This document shows positions 37,624-46,735 of a stretch of DNA of 64,000 bases, piece after piece. The translations under genes and the position numbers were made by a program. Where the stretch lies: positions 3,100,001 to 3,164,000 of the forward strand of contig NZ_CP104307.1 of assembly GCF_025252405.1 (NCBI RefSeq), written 5' to 3'. The notes under the pieces are model-generated. The model worked only from the letters and a program-made list of their open reading frames with translations, ran no database searches and was not told the DNA's origin. Source of the DNA: Flavobacterium sp. TR2. GTDB taxonomy: Bacteria > Bacteroidota > Bacteroidia > Flavobacteriales > Flavobacteriaceae. Position 1 is the first letter of the stretch, and each line of letters opens with the position of its first letter.

Positions 37624-38448
37624 ATGAAAAAACTTTACATAAATACTGGCAGTTTTGATGCTGTTTTTAATAATCTGAAAGAGAGTTTTGGCGGAGACTT
37701 ATCTAGTGGCGCTAACGAATATAAATTGGCGATTAAATCAAAATGGGCAGCGGGAAGCATCTCTGGAGTGCATTTTGAAAAAGATATGTCGTATCTCAAT
37801 TTTGATTTGACTTTCAATCAAGATGTTATTTTAAGTGTAGAATCCAATCCTTTTATGCCTGTATTTTTTGCGTATTGCGAAAAAGGAAATGTTTTACACA
37901 GTTTTGGTGCCAATGGTGCTGTTAGAAGCTTAAAAAAACAGCAGTCTGGCATTATGAGCAATTCATCTTCAATTAATAGCGTATTGTATTTTGAAAGCCA
38001 TAAACAGATCAAGTTTTCATTGATCGGAATACCGACAAATCTCGATGCTGCAGAGAATGCTGATTTTGCTTTTCAGATTAAAAAGAGATTTACGCACGAA
38101 TCTGGAAATTATTTATATATAGGAGCTGAGAATATGCAAATAGAAGGGAAGCTTCAAGAGCTTAAAACGATTCCGCAAAAAGGAACTGTCCGTTATTTGC
38201 TGATGAAAAAAATTCTGCATGAAATTCTGGAGCTGGAGATAGCGCAGCATAGTTATAATTACTTGACTCCGCTTAAGCCTGTTTTGGACTTTGCAGTTAA
38301 ACAGCTTAGTGAAATGAAAAAATTGTCAGACATCAATTTAGGCCATATTTTAGCGCCAGTATTATTTTTTAAGAGAAATATGCAATCGCGAGTTCTCAAG
38401 GAAAAGTACTTAGAATTAAAACCTTATAACCAAAAATTAGCTAGCTAG
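37624..38448 (+). CDS. AraC-like sensor-domain protein without HTH
   Basis: 274 residues, soluble. It resembles the N-terminal cupin-like and linker regions of Flavobacterium AraC regulators: AIKSKWAAGSISGVHFEKDM, VILSVESNPFMPVFFAYCEK, INSVLYFESHKQIKFSLIGI and LEIAQHSYNYLTPLKPVLDF, but the C-terminus lacks any HTH; the 60 bp downstream hold only a terminator, so no frameshifted remnant is present. It may be a degenerate regulator or a ligand-binding antagonist. No neighbouring target is evident. Confidence 0.55.
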   Translation: MKKLYINTGSFDAVFNNLKESFGGDLSSGANEYKLAIKSKWAAGSISGVHFEKDMSYLNFDLTFNQDVILSVESNPFMPVFFAYCEKGNVLHSFGANGAVRSLKKQQSGIMSNSSSINSVLYFESHKQIKFSLIGIPTNLDAAENADFAFQIKKRFTHESGNYLYIGAENMQIEGKLQELKTIPQKGTVRYLLMKKILHEILELEIAQHSYNYLTPLKPVLDFAVKQLSEMKKLSDINLGHILAPVLFFKRNMQSRVLKEKYLELKPYNQKLAS

Positions 38449-38480
38449 TAAGCATTATTATATCCTTCACTTTCAAAAAA

Positions 38481-38507
38481 AAACAGCTTCTATCGAGCTG
38501 TTTTTTT
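38481..38507. terminator. Bidirectional terminator
   Basis: AAACAGCT and AGCTGTTT around a 7-nt loop, with A-run before and T-run after, between the AraC-like gene (+) and the SemiSWEET gene (-). Confidence 0.85.
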
Positions 38508-38512
38508 CTTTT

Positions 38513-38773
38513 TTATTCTTTTTCAAAATAAAGAATAAAATATACCATTATAAGGTTTAAAATGAGAGAAATACTGTTGGTGATAATAATAGGCAAATCG
38601 TTTTTCAAAATGCCATAAACAACCCATATGGCAATCCCAAAAGTAAGCGTGCCAAACATTCTAAGCGAAATCTGCTTCACTTTTTTGGTTTTCCAAACCT
38701 TCAGAATTTGCGGAACTGTCGATATCGTGACACACGCTCCCGCAAAAAGTCCTATTGCATCAATAAAATTCAT
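38513..38773 (-). CDS. SemiSWEET sugar transporter
   Basis: 86 residues with three membrane helices, the half-size form of SWEET proteins. The PQ-loop appears as ISTVPQILKVWKTKKVKQIS, with a conserved Asn in IITNSISLILNLIMVYF. SemiSWEETs work as homodimers in the inner membrane and move sugars such as sucrose or glucose by facilitated diffusion. Substrate here unknown. Confidence 0.88.
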   Translation of the reverse strand: MNFIDAIGLFAGACVTISTVPQILKVWKTKKVKQISLRMFGTLTFGIAIWVVYGILKNDLPIIITNSISLILNLIMVYFILYFEKE

Positions 38774-38917
38774 TTTTTATTTTTTTAAGATTCTGAGATT
38801 CTAAGTTTTTAAGGGTTAAGATGTTTATTTATAGTTTTTTAGGTTTTTTTAGGTAGATTACATAAAAAAAAAGCTCAGCATCTTAGTAGCTTAGAAACTT
38901 AGAAGCTTAGAAATTTT

Positions 38918-39763
38918 TCACCCCACCAATTCCCCGCCATTGACATGAATAAACTGCCCTGTAATATAACTGCTGTCTTGAGAAGCCAAAAACACATAAG
39001 CAGGCGCCACCTCCGAAGGCTGTCCAGCTCTTTCCATCGGATTATCTTTTCCAAATTCAGATAATTTATCGAAGCTTGCTACAATCAGAGGCGTCCAAAT
39101 TGGCCCAGGCGCTACACCATTGACACGAATTTTCTTTTTAGCCAGCATACTCGAAAGTGAGCGCGTAAAACTTACAATAGCACCTTTTGTACTCGCATAA
39201 TCCGCTAGGTGTTCGCTTCCGCGAAAAGCCGTTACAGAAGTGGTATTGATGATAGCATCACCTTCTTTTAAGAATGGAAGCGCAGCTTTGGTGACATAAA
39301 AAAACGGATAAATATTTGTCTCAAAAGTTTTATGGAGCTGAGCGTTTGTTATCTTCTCCAATTCATTTTGAGGAAAATGAACCGCAGCATTATTCACCAG
39401 AATATTAATATTTTTAAAAACGGTATGGCATTTTTTTATAGCTGCACGGCAAAACTTTTCGTCTTTCAAATCGCCGCTTATCAAGAGGCATTGCTGGCCT
39501 TCTTTTTCGATCAGAGCTTTTGTTTCGTGGGCATCTTTGTCTTCTTTCAAATAGACAATGGCAATATTAGCGCCCTCTCTGGCAAAATGTACCGCAACGC
39601 TGCGGCCAATGCCGCTGTCGCCTCCTGTGATAAAAGCTGTTTTTCCTAATAGCTTACCGCTTCCGGTATAATTTTCTCGTATAATTTCTGGCTCGGGAGT
39701 CATCATATATTCGTTGCCAGGAAGATTTTGTTTCTGTTCAGGGAATGTTTGTTTCTTTTTCAT
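38918..39763 (-). CDS. SDR-family oxidoreductase (YhdF/YghA type)
   Basis: 281 residues of the classical-like SDR family with the long N-terminus seen in general-stress SDRs (FPEQKQNLPGNEYMMTPEPE). NAD(P)-binding TGGDSGIGRSVAVHFAREGA, then NNAAVHF, catalytic Ser in NTTSVTAFRGSEHLADYAST with Tyr and Lys in YASTKGA, and PGPIWTPL. Oxidises or reduces alcohol/carbonyl groups; substrate unknown. Members in Bacillus belong to the sigma-B stress regulon, in line with the genes at 23-32 kb. Confidence 0.92.
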   Translation of the reverse strand: MKKKQTFPEQKQNLPGNEYMMTPEPEIIRENYTGSGKLLGKTAFITGGDSGIGRSVAVHFAREGANIAIVYLKEDKDAHETKALIEKEGQQCLLISGDLKDEKFCRAAIKKCHTVFKNINILVNNAAVHFPQNELEKITNAQLHKTFETNIYPFFYVTKAALPFLKEGDAIINTTSVTAFRGSEHLADYASTKGAIVSFTRSLSSMLAKKKIRVNGVAPGPIWTPLIVASFDKLSEFGKDNPMERAGQPSEVAPAYVFLASQDSSYITGQFIHVNGGELVG

Positions 39764-40154
39764 GATTTCTTTCTGTTTAAGCCATTAATGAGCTATTTAA
39801 AATTAGCTTTTAGATAAAGTTATCTTTGTCTTGAAAGAAATAATGTTTAGCTCAATCAAAATAAAAAGCTAATGTTGTATGAAATTACATTCAATTTAGA
39901 AAAAGTCTAAAAATAATTGGCAATGCATAATAGGTTAGCAATCATGCAGAACGCTTAAAATGATGCCAAAAGATGGGAATTTTGTAATTATTTGCGATTT
40001 AAATAAAAAAGCTACCCGTCATTTTTTTTATACATTTGAGAATTTCCGCATCATTTTTTAACAGACGATTTTACAATTTGTTTAAAAAATAAGAAAATTT
40101 TTATATTTTATTAAAATTGAGTATTTTGATTTACAACCGATTTAGTTTTCCGAC
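39764..40154. other. Intergenic region before the signalling operon
   Basis: 391 bp of AT-rich sequence. The last 60 bp (TATTTTATTAAAATTGAGTATTTTG area) is the only plausible promoter zone; TATTTTG is one T short of the TAnnTTTG consensus. No hairpin or repeat stands out. Confidence 0.45.
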
Positions 40155-41369
40155 ATGGTATTAATTGTAGACGATATAAGGGCAAATATTATCGCCCTAA
40201 AAAAAACATTAGAGCTGCATAATATCGATGTTGATAGTGCTGAATCTGGAGAAGAGGCACTCAAAAAAATTCTTAAAACAGATTACTGTCTGATTATTAT
40301 GGACGTTCAAATGCCAGGACTTGATGGCTTTGAAGTCGTAAAAATTCTTTCGGGAAATCAACGCACCAAAGATATTCCGGTGATTTTTCTGTCGGCACTT
40401 AATACCGAGAAAAAATATATATTTAAAGGTTACGAAACTGGTGGCGTTGAGTATATTACAAAACCCGTAGATACCGATTTGCTGATGCTGAAAGTGAAGA
40501 CTTTCATAAAAATCTACGAACAGCAAAACGAACTGAAAGCGATGAAAGACCTGCTTTCTAAAGAAATCAAAATTAGAAAAGAAGCGCAGGATAATCTGGA
40601 AATCAAAATTGCTGAGAGAACCAAAGAACTGGTTCAGAAAAATGAAGAGCTGGAACTTCGAAATCATGAATTGCAACAGTTTTCGTGGGTAGTTTCGCAT
40701 GATTTGAACGAGCCTATCCGTAAAATTCAGATTTTCATTAAAATCATAAAAGACCTTTACTTAAAAGCAGATGATAAAGCGGTAGATTATGTAGACCGAA
40801 CCATAAAATCGGCAGAGAGAATGCAGACTTTGATTACCGATCTTTTGGCTTATTCAAGGCTTTCTGCACAGGTTAAACCCGAAAAAACCGATTTGAATGT
40901 GGTTTTACAGGAGGTGCTGGGCGATTTTGATTATTTGATCGAGCGTAAAAATGCTGTTATAAAAACCAACGAACTGCCAACGATTGACAGTATTCCGAGT
41001 CAGATGCGTCAGGTTTTTCAAAATTTGATAGGCAACGCTTTGAAGTTTTCGGGCAATGAAGAGAAACCGATAATCGAAATAACTTCCGAGACTATTTTAG
41101 AAAAATCAATCGAAAGTCCTACTGCTCCAGAAGGTAAATTTTGCCGAATCACAGTGAAAGATAACGGAATTGGTTTTGATGAAATGTATCTGGATCGCAT
41201 CTTTATTATTTTTCAAAGCTTAAACGACCGCCAAACTTATGAAGGAACCGGAATAGGATTGGCAATTGCAAAGAAAATTATAGAAAAGCATAACGGATTA
41301 ATCACTGCAAAAAGCAAACCAGGAGAAGGTGCAAGTTTTATCATTGTACTTCCTTTAAAATACGAATAA
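40155..41369 (+). CDS. Receiver-histidine kinase fusion
   Basis: 404 residues. N-terminal receiver (about 1-120: MVLIVDD, phospho-Asp in LIIMDVQMPGLDGFEVV, VIFLSAL, ITKPVD), coiled-coil linker (about 125-175), HisKA with WVVSHDLNEPIRKIQIF, and HATPase_c ending in GTGIGLAIAKKIIEKH. Receiver-first kinases act in the middle of a phosphorelay. First gene of a six-gene region; 16 bp precede the hybrid kinase. Confidence 0.93.
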   Translation: MVLIVDDIRANIIALKKTLELHNIDVDSAESGEEALKKILKTDYCLIIMDVQMPGLDGFEVVKILSGNQRTKDIPVIFLSALNTEKKYIFKGYETGGVEYITKPVDTDLLMLKVKTFIKIYEQQNELKAMKDLLSKEIKIRKEAQDNLEIKIAERTKELVQKNEELELRNHELQQFSWVVSHDLNEPIRKIQIFIKIIKDLYLKADDKAVDYVDRTIKSAERMQTLITDLLAYSRLSAQVKPEKTDLNVVLQEVLGDFDYLIERKNAVIKTNELPTIDSIPSQMRQVFQNLIGNALKFSGNEEKPIIEITSETILEKSIESPTAPEGKFCRITVKDNGIGFDEMYLDRIFIIFQSLNDRQTYEGTGIGLAIAKKIIEKHNGLITAKSKPGEGASFIIVLPLKYE

Positions 41370-41385
41370 AATAACTGAGAAATAT

Positions 41386-44300
41386 ATGAATGGCAATTTT
41401 AAAAGAAACTTATTAATTAGTTCGCTAGTTTCATTGCTTGTGCTTACCATTAGTTCTGTAGCTTCGTTTATTAGCATCAAAAGTTTATTAAACAGCAACT
41501 TTTGGGTCAACCATACGCAGGATGTAATTTATAACCTGAATGAGGGTTCATCGATTATTACAGAAGCTCAAACTAGCATGAGGGGGTATCTGCTTACAGG
41601 AGACGAGCAGTTTGTAGAACGATTTAATGATGCAGAGGCCAAATCAAACACTTATTTCGAAAAATTGGATGAACTCACAGCAGATAACCCTTCGCAGAGA
41701 AAATTGCTGGAAGAATTGCGCACTAAACGTTCGGGGTTCTTTAAGTATTTGAATAATCAGATTGTAAAAAAACGTTTAAGCAAACAAACGCTGATTTTCG
41801 ATTTGAATGAAGGAAGGAAAATGATGAACGATATAAGAGCAATCATCAAAAAAATAGAAAATACTGAACAGCAGCTGCTAGAAGAACGTAACTCAAATTC
41901 AGAACGTTACGGTACTTACAGTTTAATTTTAATTGTTATTGCTTTTTTTATTGCCTTTCTTATTTCCATTGTTTTCATGATCAGAATCTTGAAAGATTAC
42001 AACGAAAGGTCTCTATTACAGCAAGAATTGATCAAGAAAGATAAGGAAACTGCTGAAAGGTTGGAAGTAATTGGCGGAATCGCATCTCAGATTTCTAAAG
42101 GGAATTACGATGTTCAGATCGATGACCGAAAAGCAGATACATTGGGCGCTTTGGGATCTTCTATTCACGAAATGAAAGATTCTTTAAAAAACTCTTTTGA
42201 TTTGTTATCCCAAAAAGAATGGCTTCAATCGGGTGTTGCAATGTTGAATGATAAAATGCTGGGCGAAAAAACCATTCAGAAGCTATCTAAAGATGTAATC
42301 GAATTTTTGTGCCAATATACCAACAGCAGTGCGGGAGTTTTGTATGTGGTTGATGGCGAGGAAATGGCAATTTCTGGCGGTTACAGCTATATTCCGAGTA
42401 AAAATCGCGAACGAATCAAAAAGGGCGAGGGTTTAATAGGCCAAGCGATTGTTTCTGGTAAAATGCTCGAATTGAAAGCGCTCTCTCCAGATAATATCCA
42501 AATCAATTACGCATTAGGCGAGATCAAACCGACTCATATTGTGGCGCTTCCGTTAATGGATTTTAAGGTAGAAGGAGCAGTTGAATTGGCTAGCATTTAT
42601 GGTTTTTCTGTACTTCAGTTAGAGTTTCTGAATTTGGTCGCCAATAATATCGGAATTGCTTTAAAAGCAACGCAAAACCGTAAAAGAGTAATGGAACTTC
42701 TGGAAGAAACAAAATCTCAGGCAGAAGAACTTCAGATTCAGCACAGCGAATTGGAAGCTATAAATGCAGAATTGGAAGCACAGACCGAGAAATTGCAGGC
42801 CTCAGAAGAAGAGCTTCGCGTGCAGCAGGAAGAATTGGAGCAAACCAATGAAGAATTATCCGAAAGAAGTGTTTTATTAGAAGAAAAAAATACTGAAATT
42901 CAAAAGAAATCGGAAGCTTTAGAATTGACAACTCGTTACAAATCAGAGTTTTTGGCCAATATGTCGCACGAGCTGAGAACACCGCTGAATTCTATTTTAT
43001 TGTTGAGCCGTTTATTGTCTGAAAACAATAATAAAACCATGAACAATGAAGAAATTGAGTTTGCAAAAGTAATTCAGAGTTCAGGTAACAGCCTTTTGGG
43101 ATTGATCGATGAAATTCTGGATTTATCTAAGATTGAAGCAGGTAAAATGGATTTGGAGTTTTTGGACGTTTCTACTAAAGAAATTACAGACAACCTTCAT
43201 AATCTGTTTTATATGGTGGCAAAAGAGAAGGGAATTAATTTTGAAATTATTGCCAAAGAAGCGCCAATTGTTATTAAAACAGACAAAATGCGTTTGGAGC
43301 AGATTCTAAAAAACCTGATTTCTAATGCCATTAAATTTACAGAAAAAGGAACCGTTTCTCTTGAAATTAAAGTGGATACAGATGATGATAAGATAATCTG
43401 CTTTATTGTAAAAGATACCGGAATCGGAATTCCGTTAGAAAAACAGCCTTTAATTTTTGAAGCATTCCAGCAAGCCGACGGTTCAACAAAACGCAAATAT
43501 GGCGGAACTGGTTTAGGGCTATCAATAAGCCGCGAACTCGCTAAATTATTAAGAGGAGAAATCATTCTGCATAGTAAAGTAAACGAAGGAAGTACATTTA
43601 CTTTGTGCCTTCCAGTTTTTGGCTTTGCAATCAATAAAATTTCGGTAAGCAAAATTCCTGAAGCAGAAGAGATCGAAGTTGAATCTGAAGATGAAGAAGC
43701 AAAACCAAAATACATCAGCGAGGTTGTTCCAGAAGAAATTGAAGACGACAGAGACTCCATTGTAGAAGGCGATAAAGTGATTTTGATTGTAGAAGATGAT
43801 ATTAGCTTTGCTAAGTCGCTACTGGCCTTTACACAGAAAAAAGGGTACAAGGGAATTGTTGCCGTAAGGGGAGATTATGCCTTGAATTTTGCTTTGATCT
43901 ACAAACCAATCGGAATTTTATTGGATATCGAATTGCCAATTAAGAGCGGTTGGGAAGTTTTGGAAGAACTGAAAAACCATTCTCAAACCAAACATATTTC
44001 GGTTCACATTATGTCATCGCACAAATTGAAACAGGAAAGTCTGTTGAAGGGAGCTGTAGATTTCTTAGACAAGCCAGTTGCTTTTGATAAAATTCCTGAA
44101 GTCTTTATGCGTATAGAACACATTATCAACAAAGAATCGCAAAAGGTTTTAATTATCGAAGATAATCCGAAACACGCAAAGGCTCTGGCTTATTTCTTAG
44201 AAACGTATAATATCAATTCTGAAATTAAAAGCGAAGTTTCGGCAGGTTTGTCAGCTTTAACAAAAGAAGAGGTAGATTGTGTAATTCTGGATATGGGAAT

Positions 44301-44952
44301 TCCAGACAAACAGGCTTACGAAATTCTAGATGGCGTAAAGAAAAGCCCAGGATTAGAAAATCTGCCGGTAATTGTCTTTACAGGAAAAAGTCTGTCAATA
44401 AAAGAAGAATTAAAAATTAGGAAATATGCCGATTCGATTATTGTAAAAACGGCACATTCATACCAAAGAATGCTCGATGAGGTTTCGCTTTTCCTTCATT
44501 TGGTAGAAGAAAAAAAGAATGGAGACCATAAAAAAGAAGCCCATAAAAAACTCAACTCGCTTAATAATATCCTATTTGAGAAAAAAGTATTAATCGTAGA
44601 CGATGACGTACGAAACATATATTCGCTTTCTAAAGCTTTAGAAGCCTTTAAAATGAATGTCATCACTGCTTTTGACGGAAAAGAAGCCATTAAGATTTTG
44701 GACGAAAATCCAGATACAGATGTCGTGTTGTTAGACATGATGATGCCAAATATGGATGGTTACGAAACAGCAGAAAAAATAAGAAGCAATCCTAAATTTC
44801 TTAACTTAGCCGTAATAGCTGTTACTGCCAAGGCAATGACAGGCGATAGAGAAAAATGTATTAAGGCAGGAGCCTCAGATTATATTACAAAACCTGTAGA
44901 TGTTGACCAGCTGTTATCCTTGCTGCGAGTATGGCTTTACGATAAAATCTAA
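41386..44952 (+). CDS. CHASE3/HAMP/GAF hybrid histidine kinase with three receivers
   Basis: 1188 residues. Two membrane helices (about 9-29 and 175-199) flank a CHASE3 sensor. Then HAMP (229-270), GAF (285-430), coiled coil (435-515, with QVQQEELEQTNEELSE-like repeats), HisKA with His528 (KSEFLANMSHELRTPLNSIL), HATPase_c (NLISNAIKFTEKGTVSLEIK; GGTGLGLSISRELAK), and receivers at about 800-915, 930-1045 and 1067-1185. All three have an Asp (GILLDIELP, CVILDMGIP, VVLLDMMMP). Receiver 2 has VKTAHS in place of the usual K-P step. Domain order is typical for large Bacteroidota/Cyanobacteria hybrid kinases. Co-transcribed with a REC protein, CheR and CheB; it is therefore probably the hub of a phosphorelay with methylation input. 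Confidence 0.94.
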   Translation: MNGNFKRNLLISSLVSLLVLTISSVASFISIKSLLNSNFWVNHTQDVIYNLNEGSSIITEAQTSMRGYLLTGDEQFVERFNDAEAKSNTYFEKLDELTADNPSQRKLLEELRTKRSGFFKYLNNQIVKKRLSKQTLIFDLNEGRKMMNDIRAIIKKIENTEQQLLEERNSNSERYGTYSLILIVIAFFIAFLISIVFMIRILKDYNERSLLQQELIKKDKETAERLEVIGGIASQISKGNYDVQIDDRKADTLGALGSSIHEMKDSLKNSFDLLSQKEWLQSGVAMLNDKMLGEKTIQKLSKDVIEFLCQYTNSSAGVLYVVDGEEMAISGGYSYIPSKNRERIKKGEGLIGQAIVSGKMLELKALSPDNIQINYALGEIKPTHIVALPLMDFKVEGAVELASIYGFSVLQLEFLNLVANNIGIALKATQNRKRVMELLEETKSQAEELQIQHSELEAINAELEAQTEKLQASEEELRVQQEELEQTNEELSERSVLLEEKNTEIQKKSEALELTTRYKSEFLANMSHELRTPLNSILLLSRLLSENNNKTMNNEEIEFAKVIQSSGNSLLGLIDEILDLSKIEAGKMDLEFLDVSTKEITDNLHNLFYMVAKEKGINFEIIAKEAPIVIKTDKMRLEQILKNLISNAIKFTEKGTVSLEIKVDTDDDKIICFIVKDTGIGIPLEKQPLIFEAFQQADGSTKRKYGGTGLGLSISRELAKLLRGEIILHSKVNEGSTFTLCLPVFGFAINKISVSKIPEAEEIEVESEDEEAKPKYISEVVPEEIEDDRDSIVEGDKVILIVEDDISFAKSLLAFTQKKGYKGIVAVRGDYALNFALIYKPIGILLDIELPIKSGWEVLEELKNHSQTKHISVHIMSSHKLKQESLLKGAVDFLDKPVAFDKIPEVFMRIEHIINKESQKVLIIEDNPKHAKALAYFLETYNINSEIKSEVSAGLSALTKEEVDCVILDMGIPDKQAYEILDGVKKSPGLENLPVIVFTGKSLSIKEELKIRKYADSIIVKTAHSYQRMLDEVSLFLHLVEEKKNGDHKKEAHKKLNSLNNILFEKKVLIVDDDVRNIYSLSKALEAFKMNVITAFDGKEAIKILDENPDTDVVLLDMMMPNMDGYETAEKIRSNPKFLNLAVIAVTAKAMTGDREKCIKAGASDYITKPVDVDQLLSLLRVWLYDKI

Positions 44953-44970
44953 TTTTTTAAAATGCTGTAA

Positions 44971-45348
44971 ATGGGAAAGAAACGTGTGTTGATTGTAGAT
45001 GACGATTCTAGAAATATTTTTGCTTTGGTGAATACCTTAAAAGCAAAATCGTATGATTGCATATCTTGCCAAAGCGCCGAAGAAGCGCTAAGAATATTGC
45101 GCGAAGACGCATCGATCGATGCCGTTTTACTCGATATGATGATGCCAGAAATGGATGGTTATGAGGCAATTCCGCTTATAAGAGCAATTCCGTCGCAAGA
45201 AGCTGCTTTGGTGGTTGCCGTAACAGCGCAGGCAATGGCGGGAGATAAAGAAAAATGTTTACAAGCTGGAGCTGATGCTTACATCTCAAAACCTGTTGAT
45301 GTTGATAAATTGCTTCAGATTTTGGGAGGAAACTTAAATGAATTATGA
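44971..45348 (+). CDS. Single-domain response regulator
   Basis: 125 residues, receiver only: RVLIVDDDSRNIFALVNTLK, phospho-Asp in AVLLDMMMPEMDGYEAI, AVTAQAM, ISKPVD. The protein is close in sequence to the third receiver of the kinase upstream (AVTAKAMTGDREKCIKAGAS versus AVTAQAMAGDKEKCLQAGAD), pointing to duplication. Its stop overlaps the CheR start by 4 bp. Confidence 0.93.
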   Translation: MGKKRVLIVDDDSRNIFALVNTLKAKSYDCISCQSAEEALRILREDASIDAVLLDMMMPEMDGYEAIPLIRAIPSQEAALVVAVTAQAMAGDKEKCLQAGADAYISKPVDVDKLLQILGGNLNEL

Positions 45349-46157
45349 TTGAAGATATTGAATTAGAAACTCTTATAAATGATGTTTACGAATATTATGG
45401 TTTTGATTTTGGAAGCTACTCCAGAGCATCACTCAAAAGACGTGTAAGCCGGGTTTTCTATTTGGATGGATTTAAGCATTTTCATGATTTTTTATCTAAA
45501 GTCCGTACAGATCCAGAATATTGCAAAAGAATGATTGACGAAATTACGGTTAATGTGACCGAGATGTTTCGCGACCCTTCATTTTATTTGACACTCCGAA
45601 AAGAAGTTCTTCCATTATTAGGAACAAAACCTTTTATACGCATCTGGCACGCAGGATGCTCTACGGGAGAAGAAGTCTACTCAATGGCTATTATGCTGAA
45701 AGAAGCGGGTTTGCTGCATAAATCGATATTATACGCAACAGACATAAACGCAACGGTTTTGGAAACAGCCAAAAGCGGTATTTTTCCGTTGCGAATGATA
45801 AAAGATTATGCCGATAATTATCGCGATGCAGGGGGGCAGGAAGATTTTTCGGATTATTATATCGCCAATTACGGTTTTGCAAAATTTAATGAAAGCCTTT
45901 CTGAAAAAATGGTTTTCTCACAGCATAATTTGGTTTCAGACAATTCATTTAATGAGTTTGACCTTATTTTATGTCGCAATGTTTTGATTTATTTTGATAA
46001 TAATCTACAGAAACGGGTCGTTAACTTATTTGATGACAGTCTAGCTGTTTTGGGTTTTTTGGCACTCGGAACAAAAGAAACGATAAAATATTCTATATCT
46101 CAAACCAAATACAAACAATTTGCTAAAGAGAAAATATGGAGAAAAATAAAAGAATAA
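45345..46157 (+). CDS. cheR: CheR-type protein-glutamate methyltransferase
   Basis: 270 residues. N-terminal helical CheR domain (YGFDFGSYSRASLKRRVSR), then the SAM-binding methyltransferase: ITVNVTEMFRDPSFYLTLR, IRIWHAGCSTGEEVYSMAIM, YATDINATVLETAKSGIF and DLILCRNVLIYFDNNLQKRV. CheR methylates Glu in chemoreceptors; no receptor gene is here, so an alternative substrate such as the CHASE3/HAMP/coiled-coil kinase is likely. ATGA overlap with the REC gene and a 22-bp overlap with CheB show tight coupling. Confidence 0.92.
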   Translation: MIEDIELETLINDVYEYYGFDFGSYSRASLKRRVSRVFYLDGFKHFHDFLSKVRTDPEYCKRMIDEITVNVTEMFRDPSFYLTLRKEVLPLLGTKPFIRIWHAGCSTGEEVYSMAIMLKEAGLLHKSILYATDINATVLETAKSGIFPLRMIKDYADNYRDAGGQEDFSDYYIANYGFAKFNESLSEKMVFSQHNLVSDNSFNEFDLILCRNVLIYFDNNLQKRVVNLFDDSLAVLGFLALGTKETIKYSISQTKYKQFAKEKIWRKIKE

Positions 46158-46735
46158 CAGATTGTAAAGTCGTGATCATGGGCGGTTCGGCAGGAAGTTT
46201 GCAGGCATTATTGCAGATTTTGCCCTTTCTAGAAAAAACTATTTCTTTTGCTATAGTAATTGTGGTTCATAGAAAAAACTCAGACGAACAAACCTTAGAA
46301 GACCTAATTGCTTTAAAATCTAAAATAAAAGTAAAAGAAGTAGAAGATAAAGTAAAACTCGAACAAGGATTTATTTATATCGCTCCTTCCAATTATCATT
46401 TGCTATTCGAGAAAAATGAGACGCTTTCATTAGACACTTCAGAAAAAATAAACTACAGCAGGCCAAGCATAGATGTTTCTTTTGAATCTGCTGCAGAAAT
46501 ATATCGCGAACATTTGGTTGGAATTTTATTTTCGGGCTCCAATTCTGACGGAACAATAGGACTTCGTGCAATCCAGGCAGCTGGAGGAATAAGCGTGGTT
46601 CAGAATCCGCTTTCTGCAGAAATGCCTTTTATGCCTAATAATGCAATTCTGCATACCGTTCCAGACTTTGTTTTAAGCACCGAAGAAATTCTTGAGTTTA
46701 TAAAAGAAATAAATCAGGAACCGGAAGTTATTTGA
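46136..46735 (+). CDS. cheB: CheB-type methylesterase (no receiver)
   Basis: 199 residues, catalytic domain only; the N-terminal receiver of classical CheB is missing. Catalytic triad blocks: VIMGGSAGSLQALLQILPF (Ser), VIVVHRKNSDEQTL (His) and GILFSGSNSDGTIGLRAIQA (Asp). Removes methyl esters from, or deamidates, receptor Glu/Gln residues. Lack of its own receiver fits control by one of the separate receivers in the operon. Last gene of the operon. Confidence 0.92.
   Translation: MEKNKRITDCKVVIMGGSAGSLQALLQILPFLEKTISFAIVIVVHRKNSDEQTLEDLIALKSKIKVKEVEDKVKLEQGFIYIAPSNYHLLFEKNETLSLDTSEKINYSRPSIDVSFESAAEIYREHLVGILFSGSNSDGTIGLRAIQAAGGISVVQNPLSAEMPFMPNNAILHTVPDFVLSTEEILEFIKEINQEPEVI

Noticed and set aside
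43209..43850. 213-residue minus-strand frame inside the hybrid kinase gene
   Set aside because: Ser-rich shadow of a Glu/Asp/Lys-rich coding region; the kinase domains on the plus strand are unbroken.
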